DNA of 64,000 nt, from NCBI RefSeq assembly GCF_039536745.1, contig NZ_BAAAZE010000002.1:1-64000 (forward strand). The letters are read 5' to 3'. The position numbers were made by a program, and so were the translations under genes. This DNA comes from Actimicrobium antarcticum (GTDB lineage Bacteria > Pseudomonadota > Gammaproteobacteria > Burkholderiales > Burkholderiaceae_D). This document shows, piece after piece, positions 1-8,343 of this stretch (the stretch's first letter is position 1; the number at the start of each line of letters is the position of its first letter). A model generated the notes under the pieces. It was not told the origin of the DNA. It ran no database searches and worked only from the letters and a program-made list of their open reading frames with translations.

Positions 1-2858
1 CCGGCCATTTCACCCGGGTCACCAGCGCCGGCATCAGTGAATTCTTCAGCTACAACGGACTCGGCCAATTGTCGGGTGTCGTGCAATCGACGGGCCAGCG
101 ATTGACGCTGCGCTACGGTGCCGACGGCAGGATGCGTGAATTGTCGGATGTGCAGGGCAATCGCATTCGCCTGCAGCGCGATACCGAAGGCACGCTGGTT
201 TCGCGCACGCTCCTCAATCCCGATGGCAGCATCGCGCAGACCACGAATTTGTCGCTGCTCGATATCGAAGCAGACCGCAAGAGCGGCGCGCAACGGGACG
301 GCGCCGTGCCCGATATCCTCTTCGCCGCGGACAACACGGTCACCCGGTTTCAGTACGACCAGCAAAGCCGGCTGGCCCGCGTCACCGATGCGCGCAAGCA
401 CCAGACTGACCAGACCTTCGATGACTTCGGGAGGCTGGTTCGGGTCGGCAGCCCTGATGGCGGCGTGACCGTGTTGGCCTATGACGCCGCCGACCATCTG
501 GTCAGCAAGACCACCGGCCACGGCAGCGAACAAAGCAAAACCGTCAGCTTCCGCCATGACGTGGCCGGCCGCGTGACCGGACAACGTACCGAAGAAGGCG
601 ACACGCGCATCGTCTACGGTCAGCAGGGACGACCGGTACGGATCAGCTATCCCGCTGGCGAAGAACAGTTCAGCTACGACCACGCCGCCCGCCTGACCAG
701 CCACGTGCGCCTGATCGACCAGCAGCGTGTCGAGACCCGGTATGCCTACGACGGGCGCGGCCAGTTACTGCGTAAAACCTTGCCCGATGGTCAAATTCTG
801 CACTACCGGTACAACGGCGCCATCCATGCGAAAGCCGGTTTGCTGACTGCAATCACGCGCGAAGATCTGTTCGGCAATACCGTCTTGCTCGACGGGCTCA
901 ACGATGCCGATGACCGTTATGCAAACCAGCAGTATCAACTGGCCAATGGTGCCAATTACCAGCGCCAACTCGACCAGACCGGGCACATCACCCGTATCGG
1001 CAGTGTCGGCAACTGGGAAGAACAGCACCAGCGCGACACCCTCGGCCAGCTCACGCAACGCAACGCGACGGAGTCGACTGGCAAGCAAAGTACCCGGTAC
1101 GGTTATGACCTTGCCGGTCGCATGACGGGTGTCACGCATGTCGGCGATGACCGCAGCAGCCGACCGTCCGACCACGCCTACCGATACGATCAGACTGGCA
1201 ACCTGCTGGCCGATGGTCGCGGCACCCTGTCCACCGGCTACACCATCGATCCGGCGAGTAACCGCATTACCGCTGCGCAGGCCGATGACCGCAACATCCC
1301 CTACGACTACAACGCTGCCGGCAGCATCACCCGAACCGGCGACGCCGACTATTTATGGGATAGCCAGCAGCGCCTGATCCGTGTCAGCCAGCACGGCCAG
1401 CCTGTCGCCGATTACGCCTACAACGCTTTCGGCGAGCGCATCAAAAAAGTCAGCTATGCCGGTGGCCAAAAAGCCGTCACGTACTACTTCTACGATGGCA
1501 GCGAACTGGTCGCCGAAGCGCAGGGCAGCCCGAAAGACGCTGGCGGCAACCATAGCAGCACCGCCACTCACCCCGACAGCCCTAGCTCCATCACGCGCCA
1601 GTACGTCTGGCTCGACGACCAGAGCGGCAGCCGGCCCATCGCGATGCTGCAAGCGCGCGACAGCGGCATCACCGCTTTGGCCGGCCAGGCGCTCAACAGC
1701 ATCCCGACAGACACTACCCGCGCCATCGGCCAGGCCACGCGCAACGACGTCTTCGCCATCGTCGCCGACCACACCGGCGCACCACGTGCGCTGATCAACG
1801 ACCGCAAGCACGTTGTCTGGCGTTCGAGCGTGACCGGTTTCGGCGAACTGATCCCGGACGCCAACGCCGCGATGCCCCTCAACCTACGCGGCTCCAACCA
1901 GTACTACGATGCCGAATCAGGCCTGCACTACAACCATCACCGGTATCTGGACGTGCGCAGCGGGCGGTACCTGAGCGCGGACCCGAGCGGGCTATCGGGC
2001 GGGTTGAATCTGTACGCGTTTGCCGATAACAATCCGGTGGCCAATGTTGATCCGCTGGGGTTGCAGGCGAAACCGGTGGTGGATGTTTCAGGGTGGGACA
2101 CCCAGCAGCGTGTCGAATACGTACTCCTGCGCGCAGGCAGCCAGATTCCCGGCGTGATCGGCGACATGCTGCGTGAGCTGGTCAAACCGGAATCCCTCAG
2201 AACGACAGCGATCGTGTTTGGCGTCTGGGCCGGATCACAACTCACCCCGATCGGTCCGGCTGTCGATGCAGCACTCGCTGTGGCTGGCTACTATTTTTTT
2301 GGTAAATACGCGGTTATTGCGGCGGAGGAATTATTCAAGGCAGCGGTATTCACATTGAGTGCAAAATGTGAAGCGGACTTGCAAAAGGCGGGGGATTTAT
2401 TGGCTAGCGGGCTGATGAATGCGCTGGGTGCGGGCGCGGCATTAGTGGGGAGTGCGCAGGCGTTGCGGACGGAGAAGGTGCAGGCATTGTTGTGGCGGGT
2501 TTTTAGTAGGGTGGGAAGTGGGACAAATAGTGCTGCACTCGCCGCTACTCGAGCAAGCGTTGATGATAAATTGTTTCGCTATCTATTGAATGCCGATCAT
2601 CCGATCGGTGGTTCCAAAGCGAAATGGTTTGATTCAGCTCTTGGATTTAATCGAAGTAATGCTGACCAGCTTGCAAAGCAAATTGTCTTCAACGAAACCG
2701 TAGCAGTTCAGACAGCAGTCATTGAACAAGGTGTCAAATTTAATCAAGTCATTCCCATCACCGGTGCAAATGGCAAAGTGATTGACGTCACATTTGGTTG
2801 GATTCGCAACAAGGACGACATCGTTAGACTAACAACAGCTATTCCTACCAAAAAATGA
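1..2858 (+). CDS. Rhs/YD-repeat polymorphic toxin, 3' part, DUF6883-like C-terminal domain
   Basis: The frame is open from the first bases of the window, so the true start lies upstream; the TTG at 69 is only the first start-like codon inside. About 640 residues are YD/RHS repeats (many 'YDxxGRL'-type units). They end in the classic Rhs core border, with 'RYLSADPSGL' and 'NPVANVDPLGL' near residue 660 counted from 69. After the border come a hydrophobic linker and a variable C-terminus. Its last ~100 residues ('YLLNADHPIGGSKAKWF', 'VIPITGANGKVIDVTFGW') resemble DUF6883, a domain I know from polymorphic toxins. Rhs proteins form a cocoon-like shell that delivers a C-terminal toxin to competing cells, often through type VI secretion. 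The next gene overlaps by ATGA and should be its immunity partner. The toxic activity is not known to me. Confidence 0.9.
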   Translation, partial: GHFTRVTSAGISEFFSYNGLGQLSGVVQSTGQRLTLRYGADGRMRELSDVQGNRIRLQRDTEGTLVSRTLLNPDGSIAQTTNLSLLDIEADRKSGAQRDGAVPDILFAADNTVTRFQYDQQSRLARVTDARKHQTDQTFDDFGRLVRVGSPDGGVTVLAYDAADHLVSKTTGHGSEQSKTVSFRHDVAGRVTGQRTEEGDTRIVYGQQGRPVRISYPAGEEQFSYDHAARLTSHVRLIDQQRVETRYAYDGRGQLLRKTLPDGQILHYRYNGAIHAKAGLLTAITREDLFGNTVLLDGLNDADDRYANQQYQLANGANYQRQLDQTGHITRIGSVGNWEEQHQRDTLGQLTQRNATESTGKQSTRYGYDLAGRMTGVTHVGDDRSSRPSDHAYRYDQTGNLLADGRGTLSTGYTIDPASNRITAAQADDRNIPYDYNAAGSITRTGDADYLWDSQQRLIRVSQHGQPVADYAYNAFGERIKKVSYAGGQKAVTYYFYDGSELVAEAQGSPKDAGGNHSSTATHPDSPSSITRQYVWLDDQSGSRPIAMLQARDSGITALAGQALNSIPTDTTRAIGQATRNDVFAIVADHTGAPRALINDRKHVVWRSSVTGFGELIPDANAAMPLNLRGSNQYYDAESGLHYNHHRYLDVRSGRYLSADPSGLSGGLNLYAFADNNPVANVDPLGLQAKPVVDVSGWDTQQRVEYVLLRAGSQIPGVIGDMLRELVKPESLRTTAIVFGVWAGSQLTPIGPAVDAALAVAGYYFFGKYAVIAAEELFKAAVFTLSAKCEADLQKAGDLLASGLMNALGAGAALVGSAQALRTEKVQALLWRVFSRVGSGTNSAALAATRASVDDKLFRYLLNADHPIGGSKAKWFDSALGFNRSNADQLAKQIVFNETVAVQTAVIEQGVKFNQVIPITGANGKVIDVTFGWIRNKDDIVRLTTAIPTKK
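1871..2515 (+). repeat. Rhs core-border repeat, copy 1 (inside the intact gene)
   Basis: This stretch, covering the end of the Rhs core, the DPLGL border and the hydrophobic linker, recurs at 3130-3770 at an offset of 1259 bp, falling to 1258 after a 1-nt deletion. The copies are nearly identical, with scattered substitutions. They diverge completely once the toxin-specific part begins. Such homology lets orphan toxin modules be swapped into the main rhs gene. Confidence 0.9.
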
Positions 2859-3067
2859 ATACCAAATTCTTTGAATATGATGTCGTAAGATCAATTCGAA
2901 CTCTCGGTGAGGATGTACCAAGCGGCACATCTGGAGCCGTGCTGATGGTATTTTCATCAACTCACCCTCAATATGAAGTTGAGTTTGTCGATGCAGCGGG
3001 GGAGTCGCTTAGTGTGATGACAGTGAAGGAGGAAGATTTAGAGCTTGTACAGCGTGCCGATTGTTGA
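2855..3067 (+). CDS. DUF4926-like small immunity protein for the upstream Rhs toxin
   Basis: A 70-residue acidic protein whose ATG overlaps the stop of the rhs gene (ATGA). This is the usual arrangement for an immunity gene that must be made with its toxin. The sequence has the DUF4926 look: an N-terminal 'YDVVRSIRTLGEDVPSGTSG' stretch, then 'YEVEFVDAAGESLSVMTV' and a final acidic 'EEDLELV'. From memory, DUF4926 proteins are often encoded beside DUF6883 domains, which fits the toxin C-terminus here. Function as an antidote is inferred from position and family pairing. There is no signal peptide, so it would act in the cytoplasm. Confidence 0.7.
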   Translation: MNTKFFEYDVVRSIRTLGEDVPSGTSGAVLMVFSSTHPQYEVEFVDAAGESLSVMTVKEEDLELVQRADC

Positions 3068-3097
3068 TTATTTTCAAAGTAGCATTAACTCCAGATT

Positions 3098-4212
3098 TTG
3101 AAGAGCTGGGCGAATACCGCAAACGTCGCGATGCCACTCCATCTACGCGGCTCCAACCAGTACTACGATGCCGAATCCGGCCTGCACTACAACCATCACC
3201 GGTATCTGGACGTGCGCAGCGGGCGGTACCTGAGCGCGGACCCGAGCGGGCTATCGGGCGGATTGAATCTGTATGCGTTTGCTGACAACAATCCGGTAGC
3301 CAATGTTGATCCGCTCGGGTTGCAGGCGAAACCAGTGGTGGATGTTTCAGGGTGGGACACCCAGCAGCGTGTCGAATACGTACTCCTGCGCGCAGGCAGC
3401 CAGATTCCCGGCGTGATCGGCGACATGCTGCGTGAGCTGGTCAAACCGGAATCCCTCAGAACGACAGCGATCGTTTTTGGCGTCTGGGCCGGACACAACT
3501 CACCCCGATCGGTCCGGCTGTTGACGCCGCACTCGCTGTGGCTGGCTACTATTTTTTTGGCAAATACGCAGTTATTGCGGCGGAGGAATTATTCAAGGCA
3601 GCGGTATTCACATTGCGCGCAAAATGTGAAGCGGACTTGCAGAAGGCGGGTGATTTGCTGGCCAGCGGTTTGATGAATGCGCTGGGTGCGGGGGCGGCGT
3701 TGGCGGGGAGTACGCAGGCGTTGCGGACGGAGAAGGTGCAGGCGTTGTTGCAGCGGATTTTTGATAGGAGAGGTAGTAGGGCGAAAGGCGTAATTACAAA
3801 CCTCGAGGTCGATGGAATAGTCACCGCCGAAGGAACTGCGAATGCCGCAACGAGTCAAGGGTTAAAAGCGCAACTCGCAAAAGAAAATCTTGCGAATATT
3901 GCTGTTCAAGACCCAAGATTGGCGGCCGCATTAAGTGGCAAGGGCAAAAATTTCACGATTGGCACTGGTACAACAGCGGAGGCAAATCAGTTAGGGCAAG
4001 TCTGGGTAGGTGATGGTGCGCGACTGATACGTGGCCAGAAAGACTGCCCTGGATGCTTAATAAGCGCGGATGGATTGAGAGTTTACCGACCACCAAGTTT
4101 CAAACCAAACACTCCAGTTGAATTCAATCCTACTGGATTACAAGCGAATTTCGTGCAACAAACTCAAACAGGACAAGTGATTAGCAATGGTCATTTGGTA
4201 GTGAAGCCATGA
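3098..4212 (+). pseudogene. Orphan Rhs C-terminal toxin module, frameshifted
   Basis: A displaced Rhs C-terminus with no start of its own: the frame opens at a TTG and has no ATG or ribosome site. It begins inside the core border ('HLRGSNQYYDAESGLHYNHH'), runs through the DPLGL border, and is broken by a 1-nt deletion near 3493. The second frame (from about 3495, open to 4212) carries the linker and a different toxin domain, with 'GKNFTIGTGTTAEANQLGQ' and 'GLRVYRPPSFKPN' followed by 'NGHLVVKP'. I recall this domain type from C-termini of CDI/hemagglutinin and Rhs toxins but cannot name it safely. Without frame repair, recombination into the main gene downstream of the deletion would be needed for expression. 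Its immunity gene follows directly by ATGA overlap. Confidence 0.85.
3130..3770 (+). repeat. Rhs core-border repeat, copy 2 (orphan module)
   Basis: Direct repeat of 1871-2515. Relative to copy 1 it lacks one T between 3493 and 3494 ('CCGGACACAA' against 'CCGGATCACAA'). This shifts the reading frame in the linker before the toxin domain. Confidence 0.9.
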
Positions 4213-4574
4213 TGGCAATTGTTAAAGGTATTTGGATTGACAGTGCAACAATTAGTTTAGAGACCTATTCCCCAAATGATCGGGAATGCTTCGGATTATG
4301 GATAAATTTACGAGTGGGTCAAAATGAGGAAGAGGGTTCGCATGACTATCAGTTATTAGTTTGCACGCCTGACTGGCTAAAAAAAGAATACTTCTTTAAG
4401 AAAGCTGTTTGGGGACGGCACATGTTGATTGTATTTGAGTACGATCTTGATGTAATTAAGAACGAAATTTATCGATGCATTGAAAGTTGTGTAGGTACGG
4501 ATTGGCCGACCATCACACAGAAAGTTGCTAAATTTGCAGCTTGGGAATTTGAAGATTATCAACGCACAACGTAA
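4209..4574 (+). CDS. Imm8-like immunity protein for the orphan Rhs toxin
   Basis: A 121-residue soluble protein starting within the stop of the orphan toxin module (ATGA). It resembles the Imm8 immunity family: an N-terminal beta-rich part, a central 'DYQLLVCTPDWL' segment, a 'MLIVFEYD' strand, and a C-terminal helix ending 'FAAWEFEDY'. Imm8 proteins neutralise C-terminal toxins of polymorphic toxin systems. The gene remains intact although its toxin module is frameshifted, which is common because orphan immunity still protects against sister strains. Base composition is more AT-rich than the core genes in the window, as usual for such modules. Confidence 0.8.
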   Translation: MMAIVKGIWIDSATISLETYSPNDRECFGLWINLRVGQNEEEGSHDYQLLVCTPDWLKKEYFFKKAVWGRHMLIVFEYDLDVIKNEIYRCIESCVGTDWPTITQKVAKFAAWEFEDYQRTT

Positions 4575-4683
4575 GTTAATCGGTCGGTGCTACGATACGA
4601 AGCCAGCTCTTTCAAGCTCAGTACATCATTGAACTCATAGCGTTATTCAATATCGTCAATGACGGAAAGGCAATGATAGGCTA

Positions 4684-5891
4684 GGAAACCGCTGAATAAA
4701 GCCGACTCCAAGAATGAAAATGGCTGATTGCCCCTCCAGCAAATTTTATTCTCGAAAAAATGGATTACAAGCCGAAGAAACGGGCTAAAAAACGAACAAG
4801 CGATGTCCCTTTCGTCCTGCTTTCACGCAATAGACTGAACTTGGGCCTGCCAGTTCAACAGCTTGATTTTTCGATGACATGATTTCCCAAGCCGAACAAC
4901 ATGAAGGCGTGCCCGGTGTTTTTCGGCAGACCCTTGTAGCGGGTTTTGCGATGACGAAAGAGATTTTTGATCACATGAAACGGATATTCAACATTTGCCC
5001 GAATGCTCGCCTTGGCATGCTCCAGTTCGTCGAGAATGGCGCGCAGAGGTCGCTTTTCGTTGACCTTCTTGATCGTGCCACGCGTGGCAGCAATCTGCCA
5101 TTGCACCTTGACGTCGTTCATTTCTTCGCGCTTCGCCACGCCGGTGTAGCCCGCATCGGCAAACACCGTTTCTTCGTCGCCATGCAGCAGCGCTGCCGTC
5201 TCAACGATGTCGGCAACGTTGGCCGCCGTGGTGGTCAGGCTGTGCACCAGGCCGCTTTCGGCATCGACGCCGATATGCGCTTTCATGCCGAAGTACCACT
5301 GATTGCCTTTCTTCGTCTGGTGCATATCGGCGTCGCGCTTGTGTTCAGCGTTCTTCGTCGAGGGTGGTGCGTTGATGATCGTGGCGTCAACGATGGTACC
5401 CGAGCGCATCAGCAAGCCCTTCTCGGTCAGTGTGGCGTTGATGGCGATGAACATGCGCTGGGTCAGCTCATTGGTCTCCAGTAAGCGCCGGAATTTCAGC
5501 AACGTCGTCGCATCCGGTGCCGACTCGCGTGCCAGATCTACGCCGATAAACGCCCGCACGGCCTGGCTATCGTAGATGGCATCTTCGACCGCTTCATCCG
5601 ACAGGCTGTACCACTGCTGAATGAAGTACACGCGCAACATCCGCGACAAACCTATCGGTGGGCGACCGCGCATGCCGGTCGGATAGACGGGAGCGATGAC
5701 CGCCTCAAGTTCAGCCCAAGGCACGACTTGCTCCATGTCCGCAAGAAACTGCTCGCGCCGCGTGACGCGCTTCTTCGCAGCAAATTCGGCACTCGAAAAA
5801 CTGGTTTGCTTCATGGCCATGGCGGTCTCGTTGAAATTGAATGTCAGCAGAATTTTACCGCCAAAAATCGGGTGATTAAATCAGCGCTTCC
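4684..5891 (-). mobile_element. IS5-family insertion sequence (~1.2 kb)
   Basis: The element holds one DDE transposase and is bounded by imperfect inverted ends: GGAAACCGCTGAATAAAG at 4684 and, read on the minus strand, GGAAGCGCTGATTTAATC from 5891. Its 1208-bp length fits the IS5 group. The flanking bases (CTA before, TTA after) give no clean 4-bp CTAR target duplication, so the flanks may have been altered after insertion. The assigned left end is less certain than the right. Confidence 0.75.
4855..5820 (-). CDS. IS5-family DDE transposase
   Basis: A 321-residue transposase of the IS5/IS1182-type DDE_Tnp_1 fold. The N-terminal DUF772-like region includes 'GRPPIGLSRMLRVYFIQQWY'. The catalytic core shows 'GTIVDATIINAPPSTKN' (first Asp), 'VFADAGYTG' (second Asp) and 'EYPFHVIKNLFRHRKTRYKG' carrying the third acidic residue and the Y-x2-R-like signature. 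The length is normal and I see no frameshift, so the element may still be active. ATG at 5820 and at 5814 are both possible starts. Confidence 0.92.
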   Translation of the reverse strand: MAMKQTSFSSAEFAAKKRVTRREQFLADMEQVVPWAELEAVIAPVYPTGMRGRPPIGLSRMLRVYFIQQWYSLSDEAVEDAIYDSQAVRAFIGVDLARESAPDATTLLKFRRLLETNELTQRMFIAINATLTEKGLLMRSGTIVDATIINAPPSTKNAEHKRDADMHQTKKGNQWYFGMKAHIGVDAESGLVHSLTTTAANVADIVETAALLHGDEETVFADAGYTGVAKREEMNDVKVQWQIAATRGTIKKVNEKRPLRAILDELEHAKASIRANVEYPFHVIKNLFRHRKTRYKGLPKNTGHAFMLFGLGNHVIEKSSC

Positions 5892-6334
5892 TTAGGAACT
5901 TGGCCTTCAAATGTTGGAGTGTGTAGTCCAGCCAACGAGTCTGTGCCAATTTCTGGCGATGCCGAACTTCCGTCATGACTGGTGTGTTAACGACTGCTGG
6001 ATTTTTGACCATGAGTCTTTGCCAAGGTCGTAACCGATACAAGTACAGCCCGATTCCCAATGCGCCTGGCTTACTGACACCCTACGAATTTGGTTGAGCT
6101 ACCGGTTGTGGTGACGACCTTGAACAGAGCATTTTCTGCTTGTCTTAGCATTCCCCGGCGACCGTCGTCTGCAACGTAATTTGACCGGGGAAAATCTGGC
6201 TCGACTGTCTGCCACACATCGAACAATTCAGGATTTTTCAAGTCCATGGCCACCATTGACTCAAAATTGAAATGTCGATGCACCCACCGAAGCCAAGAAA
6301 GACGGCTGCTGTCAAAAAAGACAACACTGTGCAA
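5892..6334 (-). pseudogene. Remnant reading frame(s) cut by the IS5 element
   Basis: On the minus strand an 87-codon frame (6334-6071, 'MHSVVFFDSSRLSWLRWVH' start) ends in a TAA. In another frame about 60 codons ('GIGLYLYRLRPWQRLMVKN', then 'TRWLDYTLQHLKAKFL') continue to the IS border, where a TGA lies inside the IS end. I read this as an older gene broken by the insertion and perhaps by a frameshift, but I recognise no family. It could also be two unrelated small frames. Confidence 0.4.
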
Positions 6335-6367
6335 AAGGTCTGAAAAATCTCAGCAGGGGCCGGACTC

Positions 6368-6408
6368 AGGTTTACAAAACAAACTATAATCCTTAAAAAT
6401 GTAAACCT
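6368..6408 (+). promoter_or_regulatory. Dyad operator and -10 box of the Xre-ImmA/PIN pair
   Basis: A perfect 9-bp inverted repeat (AGGTTTACA at 6368-6376 and TGTAAACCT at 6400-6408) brackets a consensus TATAAT at 6385-6390. It lies 18 bp before the start codon, with AAAGGAG as ribosome site at 6411-6417. A repressor bound to both arms would cover the -10 box. The obvious candidate is the Xre domain of the first gene, acting on its own promoter. The -35 box is weak. Confidence 0.7.
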
Positions 6409-6425
6409 CTAAAGGAGTAGCTGAC

Positions 6426-7493
6426 ATGATTGGTCAACGACTTTCCCGAGCTCGAAAAGCGGCTGGACTTTCGCTGCGTGACGTCGGTGCGCAGGTCGGC
6501 CTGACACATGCCTCAATCAAAAAATATGAGGATGAGCAAGCGACGCCCACGTCGGCAACATTGATCAAGCTCGCCCGTGCGCTCAATGTGCGCACGGAAT
6601 ATTTCTTCCGTCCGGAAACGGTAGCGCTCGATGGCATCGAGTACCGCAAACGTAGTTCGTTACCAAAAAAGCAGCTAAAAGCCATCGAGCACGAAGTGAT
6701 TGATCAGATTGAGCGCCGGATCGAGTTGGAAAATTTATTCCCTACGTCTCCTGTTTTTCCGTTTGCGCCGGTTCATGGACTGTCTCACCAAATCACCGAT
6801 CTTGAACAAATTGAAAGTGTCGTCGAGAATGTGCGCAAGGCATGGGATCTGGGATATGACCCTATCCTCGATCTGATTGACGTTCTCGAAACTCACGGCA
6901 TTCGCGTTTTCATGATCGATACGAATACAGATCATAAATTCGATGGCCTGGCGGCGTCAGTCAATCGGATGCCCATCATTGTCGTTGGCAGCAATTGGCC
7001 AGGAGACCGTCAGCGCTTCACGTTAGCACATGAACTGGGTCATCTCATGCTGTCGGGCTTACTCGCAGACGACATCGACGAGGAAATTGCGTGCAACCGA
7101 TTTGCCGGTGCATTCTTAATTCCCCGAAAATCCGTCGAACGGGAACTTGGCGTACACCGAAATGATATTGAACCTAAAGAACTCGCATTACTCAAGGAGG
7201 AGTTTGGCCTCAGCATGGCCGGCATCCTTTATCGCGCGCGCGATCTCGGCATTGTCACACCGGCTTGGCGGGACGAGCAGGCCAAATTGTTCCGAATAAA
7301 GGGATGGCACCTCAAGGAACCGGGAAAGCAATATCCGACCGAGAAGGCGCATGTCTTCGAGCAGATGATTTTTCACGCGCTGGCCGAAGAGTATATCGGC
7401 GAGTCGAAAGCGGCGGAGCTGATGAAACTATCCCTGACTTCGTTCCAGGCAATTCGGTCTCTGGAGGGCAGCGATGCTGCTACTCATCAGTGA
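6426..7493 (+). CDS. Xre-family regulator with ImmA/IrrE metallopeptidase domain (antitoxin-like)
   Basis: A 355-residue two-domain protein. Residues ~1-65 form an Xre helix-turn-helix ('LSLRDVGAQVGLTHASIKKY'), followed by a linker. Residues ~150-260 form an ImmA/IrrE (COG2856) zinc peptidase domain with the HExxH motif 'LAHELGHLML' near residues 200-209 and a downstream 'EEIACNRFAGAFLIP'. ImmA-type peptidases cleave repressors, and Xre-COG2856 fusions are known as antitoxin or regulator partners. The gene overlaps the following PIN-domain gene by 20 bp, so the two are translated together. The dyad over its promoter suggests autoregulation. A strong AAAGGAG supports the ATG at 6426. Confidence 0.88.
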   Translation: MIGQRLSRARKAAGLSLRDVGAQVGLTHASIKKYEDEQATPTSATLIKLARALNVRTEYFFRPETVALDGIEYRKRSSLPKKQLKAIEHEVIDQIERRIELENLFPTSPVFPFAPVHGLSHQITDLEQIESVVENVRKAWDLGYDPILDLIDVLETHGIRVFMIDTNTDHKFDGLAASVNRMPIIVVGSNWPGDRQRFTLAHELGHLMLSGLLADDIDEEIACNRFAGAFLIPRKSVERELGVHRNDIEPKELALLKEEFGLSMAGILYRARDLGIVTPAWRDEQAKLFRIKGWHLKEPGKQYPTEKAHVFEQMIFHALAEEYIGESKAAELMKLSLTSFQAIRSLEGSDAATHQ

Positions 7494-7965
7494 TGCAAAT
7501 ATCTTGATTGATATCGAGATTGGCGGGCTTGTTGCACCCATGTTCAGTCTTGAATATCAATTCGCTGTTCCTGACGTTCTCTTTTACGAGGAGTTGGAAG
7601 AGCAACATAATTACCTGCTTGAAATGGGTCTCTCCGCCAGAGTTCTCGATGAGGAAATGGTGAGGCGAGTAATTGCGTTGGCCGCAAAATATCCAAGACC
7701 CGGTCGTAACGATCTATTTGCACTGGCATTGGCGGAGAAGGAAACATGTCCGCTGCTGACAGGTGACAAGGCTTTAAAGATGGCTGCGGAAAGCGAAAAC
7801 GTTGAAGTTCGGGGAACGCTTTGGCTGGTCAGTGTAATGGTGCGTGCAGGGACAATCACCGTGCATGTGGCACGTGCCGCATTTCAAAAAATGCGCGCCC
7901 AAGGACGCAGATTGCCGTGGGATACCGCAGAAAAAATGCTGGCGGAATTGGATGTTGGATACTAA
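7474..7965 (+). CDS. PIN-domain protein, probable toxin partner of Xre-ImmA
   Basis: A 163-residue PIN-fold protein. It starts with 'LLLISDANILIDIEIGGL', where the first Asp is the usual metal ligand. It has 'YEELEEQ' with a mid-domain Glu and 'GRNDLFALALA' with the third acidic residue. 'PLLTGDKALKMAAE' supplies the fourth acidic position. PIN proteins are metal-dependent RNases, commonly toxins of type II systems. The coupling to an Xre-ImmA protein by a 20-bp overlap matches a predicted toxin-antitoxin class (COG2856-PIN). RNA cleavage and toxicity are inferred. Confidence 0.82.
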   Translation: MLLLISDANILIDIEIGGLVAPMFSLEYQFAVPDVLFYEELEEQHNYLLEMGLSARVLDEEMVRRVIALAAKYPRPGRNDLFALALAEKETCPLLTGDKALKMAAESENVEVRGTLWLVSVMVRAGTITVHVARAAFQKMRAQGRRLPWDTAEKMLAELDVGY

Positions 7966-8200
7966 TAAGAAACTATTTTTAGACTGAATAACAAAGGCAA
8001 TGGCGACCCGCGAGGCACGACCAATTTCGATTGGACTACAGCGCTTGATGGATTTTTCCTTGGGTATTCGAGCCAGCAAGATCGACTCTTTTTTATCGTT
8101 TGCGAAATCTACACAGCATTAAAAGCTTATGGAAGGTAGATCGGCTGGCAGCTTACGTAGTGGAGGTCTTTGATAGGGCTTGAGACAAGCCCCCCACCAT
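7966..8200. other. Intergenic space between PIN gene and defence operon
   Basis: I see no credible gene here. A small hairpin (GGGCTTG, loop AGA, CAAGCCC at about 8176-8192) lies near its end. The left border of the tRNA-Met island could lie here or further left, but I found no repeat of the tRNA 3' end. Confidence 0.5.
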
Positions 8201-8238
8201 AAAAAAAGCTTCTGAATCGTTGCCGACCCAGAGGCTTT
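8201..8238 (-). terminator. Rho-independent terminator of the minus-strand defence operon
   Basis: On the minus strand AAAGCCTCTG pairs with CAGAAGCTTT (one G-T step) around a loop, followed by a run of seven T. It lies about 100 bp past the stop of the helicase gene, the last gene of the operon. Confidence 0.75.
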
Positions 8239-8343
8239 CAGGTTCTGAATTTTGGTGGCATGTGGCTGACTAAGCTTTTTTGGGGGACTCCTCAGATTAG
8301 AAGCAATGGTGCGGGATTGCGAGGAACAGTGTGGGTTTCGCGG

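Noticed and set aside
8176..8192. Second terminator after the PIN gene
   Set aside because: GGGCTTG-AGA-CAAGCCC makes a hairpin, but it has no T-run on the plus strand and is 210 bp from the PIN stop.
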